Assembly: GCF_004303025.1 (NCBI RefSeq)
Contig: NZ_PJQW01000011.1
Location: 23,485 to 55,621 of the forward strand
Length of the DNA stretch: 32,137 nt
DNA from: Flavobacterium sp. J27
GTDB taxonomy: Bacteria; Bacteroidota; Bacteroidia; Flavobacteriales; Flavobacteriaceae
Reading direction: 5' to 3'
Shown: piece by piece, positions 30,719 to 32,137 of the stretch
How positions within the stretch are numbered: the stretch's first letter is position 1
Layout: every line of letters begins with the position of its first letter
The notes under the pieces: model-generated
What the model saw: only the letters and a program-made list of their open reading frames with translations
What the model was told of the DNA's origin: nothing
Databases searched by the model: none
Made by a program: the position numbers and the translations under genes

Positions 30719-32137
30719 ATGAAATTATCAAAAAAGAAAGTAGGACTTTATTTAGGTCCGTTATTATTTGTTTTAATACAACTTTTCTTTAAGCCTGAAG
30801 GATTAAATCAGGCAGGAATTGGAATTTTAGCATCGACAGTTTGGGTAGCTATTTGGTGGATAACAGAGCCTATTGCTATACCTGTAGTATCCTTATTGCC
30901 AATTGTTTTATTTCCGTTGAGTGGCGGTTTGTCTTTGAGTGAAACTACGGCTAGTTATGGGCATCAATACATTTTTTTGTTTATGGGTGGATTCATTTTG
31001 GCTATTGCTATAGAAAAATGGAATTTACATAAACGAATTGCTTTAACTATTATAAAGATTGTAGGGACTAATATGAATCAGATTATTCTAGGTTTTATGA
31101 TTGCTACTGCTTTTTTATCAATGTGGATTTCAAATACGGCTACAGCCGTAATGATTTTGCCAGTAGGGATAGCAGTTGTAAAACAATTGAAAGATAATAT
31201 AGAAACCAAAGAAAATGAAAATTTACTTTTCGGAAAAATGTTAATGTTAGCGATTGCTTATAGTGCTTCTATAGGAGGTATGGCTACCTTAATTGGGACA
31301 CCACCTAATTTGGTTTTGGCTGGAGTAGTTGAGAAAACCTACCATACAGAAATTACCTTTTTACAATGGTTTATGTTTGGTTTTCCGTTAAGTATTATAT
31401 TGTTGTATTTGTGTTGGTTATACCTAACCAAATTTGCCTATAAAATAAATCAAAAAGAATTTCCTGGCGGGAAGCAAGAAATTGAAAAACAATTGCAAAA
31501 TTTAGGACCAGTTACCTACCAAGAAAAGATGGTTTTTATAGTGTTCCTAATAACAGCAATTGCTTGGATTTCGAGATCGTTTTTATTGGTAAAACTATTT
31601 CCAAGTATAGATGATACCACGATTGCTATTGTTTGTTCCTTAATATTGTTTTTAATTCCAAGTAAAAAAAACAATGAAAATTTAATGACTTGGAACGATG
31701 CAGTAACGTTACCTTGGGGTATTTTATTACTTTTTGGAGGTGGTATGGCTTTAGCATTAGGTTTTGAAAAGAGTGGGTTAGCGACTTGGATAGGAAATCA
31801 TTTAACACTTTTAGAAGGTGCTTCAATACTTTTATTAGTATTGGTTTTAGTAACAGCTATTAATTTTCTTACAGAGATTACATCCAACATGGCTACTACT
31901 GCCATGCTTTTACCTGTTTTAGTTTCCTTGTCTTTAATTATCGATGTACATCCATACATTTTATTAGTTTGTGCTACGTTAGCAGCATCTTGTGCATTTA
32001 TGCTTCCAGTTGCCACGCCTCCCAATGCTGTCGTGTTTGGATCGGGTTATTTAAAAGTGGAAGATATGGTTAAGAAAGGCGTTTGGATGAATATCATTTC
32101 GATACTTATTATTACTTTATTTGGTTATTATGTTCTT
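30719..32137 (+). CDS. SLC13/DASS sodium:dicarboxylate transporter, 3' end outside window
   Basis: 473 codons are open from the ATG at 30719 to the window edge; the last visible residues (IISILIITLFGYYVL) belong to the final helix, so only a few residues are missing. About 11 helices. The two SN[T/M] ligand motifs of the family are present: WISNTATAVMILPVG in the first half and TEITSNMATTAMLLPV in the second, with GGMATLIGTPPNLVLAG and LPVATPPNAVVFGSG. VcINDY-like members bring in succinate, malate and similar C4-dicarboxylates with sodium. Co-transcribed with the hydrolase lipoprotein (5-nt gap), opposite to the MocR gene. Confidence 0.92.
   Translation, partial: MKLSKKKVGLYLGPLLFVLIQLFFKPEGLNQAGIGILASTVWVAIWWITEPIAIPVVSLLPIVLFPLSGGLSLSETTASYGHQYIFLFMGGFILAIAIEKWNLHKRIALTIIKIVGTNMNQIILGFMIATAFLSMWISNTATAVMILPVGIAVVKQLKDNIETKENENLLFGKMLMLAIAYSASIGGMATLIGTPPNLVLAGVVEKTYHTEITFLQWFMFGFPLSIILLYLCWLYLTKFAYKINQKEFPGGKQEIEKQLQNLGPVTYQEKMVFIVFLITAIAWISRSFLLVKLFPSIDDTTIAIVCSLILFLIPSKKNNENLMTWNDAVTLPWGILLLFGGGMALALGFEKSGLATWIGNHLTLLEGASILLLVLVLVTAINFLTEITSNMATTAMLLPVLVSLSLIIDVHPYILLVCATLAASCAFMLPVATPPNAVVFGSGYLKVEDMVKKGVWMNIISILIITLFGYYVL

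Noticed and set aside
31626..32025. Two minus-strand frames at the end of the window
   Set aside because: They lie opposite the SLC13 transporter, which is open from 30719 to the edge and has both SN[T/M] motifs.

Overview
The window is AT-rich, has almost no Shine-Dalgarno sequences, and carries several promoter boxes of the Bacteroidetes type (TAnnTTTG). It also holds the type IX secretion/gliding genes gldK-L-M-N, a secreted protein with a T9SS type A sorting tail, and OprP-like porins. Together these point to a member of the Flavobacteriaceae; the genus cannot be fixed from the sequence alone. No rRNA, tRNA, insertion sequence, phage gene or CRISPR array was seen.

Layout. (1) 1-3584: end of gldK, then gldL, gldM and gldN, closed by a strong terminator. 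(2) 3655-7102: FAD oxidoreductase, DUF983 zinc-ribbon membrane protein and an ABC-F ATPase. (3) 7103-7725: a gene-free stretch holding an array of eleven 20/21-nt tandem repeats and a cluster of TACGTA palindromes. (4) 7726-13035: Crp/Fnr regulator with an AhpD-like protein, a small lipoprotein, a divergent App1-type phosphatase / diacylglycerol kinase pair, a FemAB/GNAT-like transferase and a DUF1761 membrane protein. (5) 13148-16450: a signalling island made of an unknown membrane protein, a small CPxxC protein with its own terminator, a 7-TM protein, a HisKA_3 histidine kinase and a LuxR-type response regulator. It is bracketed by two 53-nt copies of the same TACGTA element. A candidate small RNA follows. 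(6) 16584-19502: J-domain/KTSC protein, Omp85-like outer-membrane protein and YegP-like protein. (7) 19582-32137: a MocR-type regulator in the middle of two operons.

Region 7 is the most interesting. The minus-strand operon (28089 down to 19582) encodes a T9SS-secreted lamin-tail-like protein, a lamin-tail/Calx-beta lipoprotein, a DcuC-type transporter, an IadA-type beta-aspartyl dipeptidase, a porin, an M14 carboxypeptidase and a second porin. The plus-strand operon (29784 onward) encodes an alpha/beta-hydrolase lipoprotein and an SLC13/DASS dicarboxylate transporter that runs off the window. In front of each operon lie two TGGTAT boxes with the same 23-bp period and the same orientation relative to the genes. 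ATACCA/TGGTAT is the hexamer known for GabR, the model MocR regulator. The regulator itself lacks the PLP-binding lysine and the aspartate that holds the PLP ring nitrogen, and the IadA homologue has Lys where the E. coli enzyme has the Glu that binds the substrate alpha-amino group. I infer a surface-to-cytoplasm pathway for a beta-aspartyl or other dicarboxylate-containing polymer or peptide, under a regulator that probably senses something other than a PLP-amine adduct.

Several starts were moved from the longest reading frame to better-supported internal codons; the reasons are given per gene.
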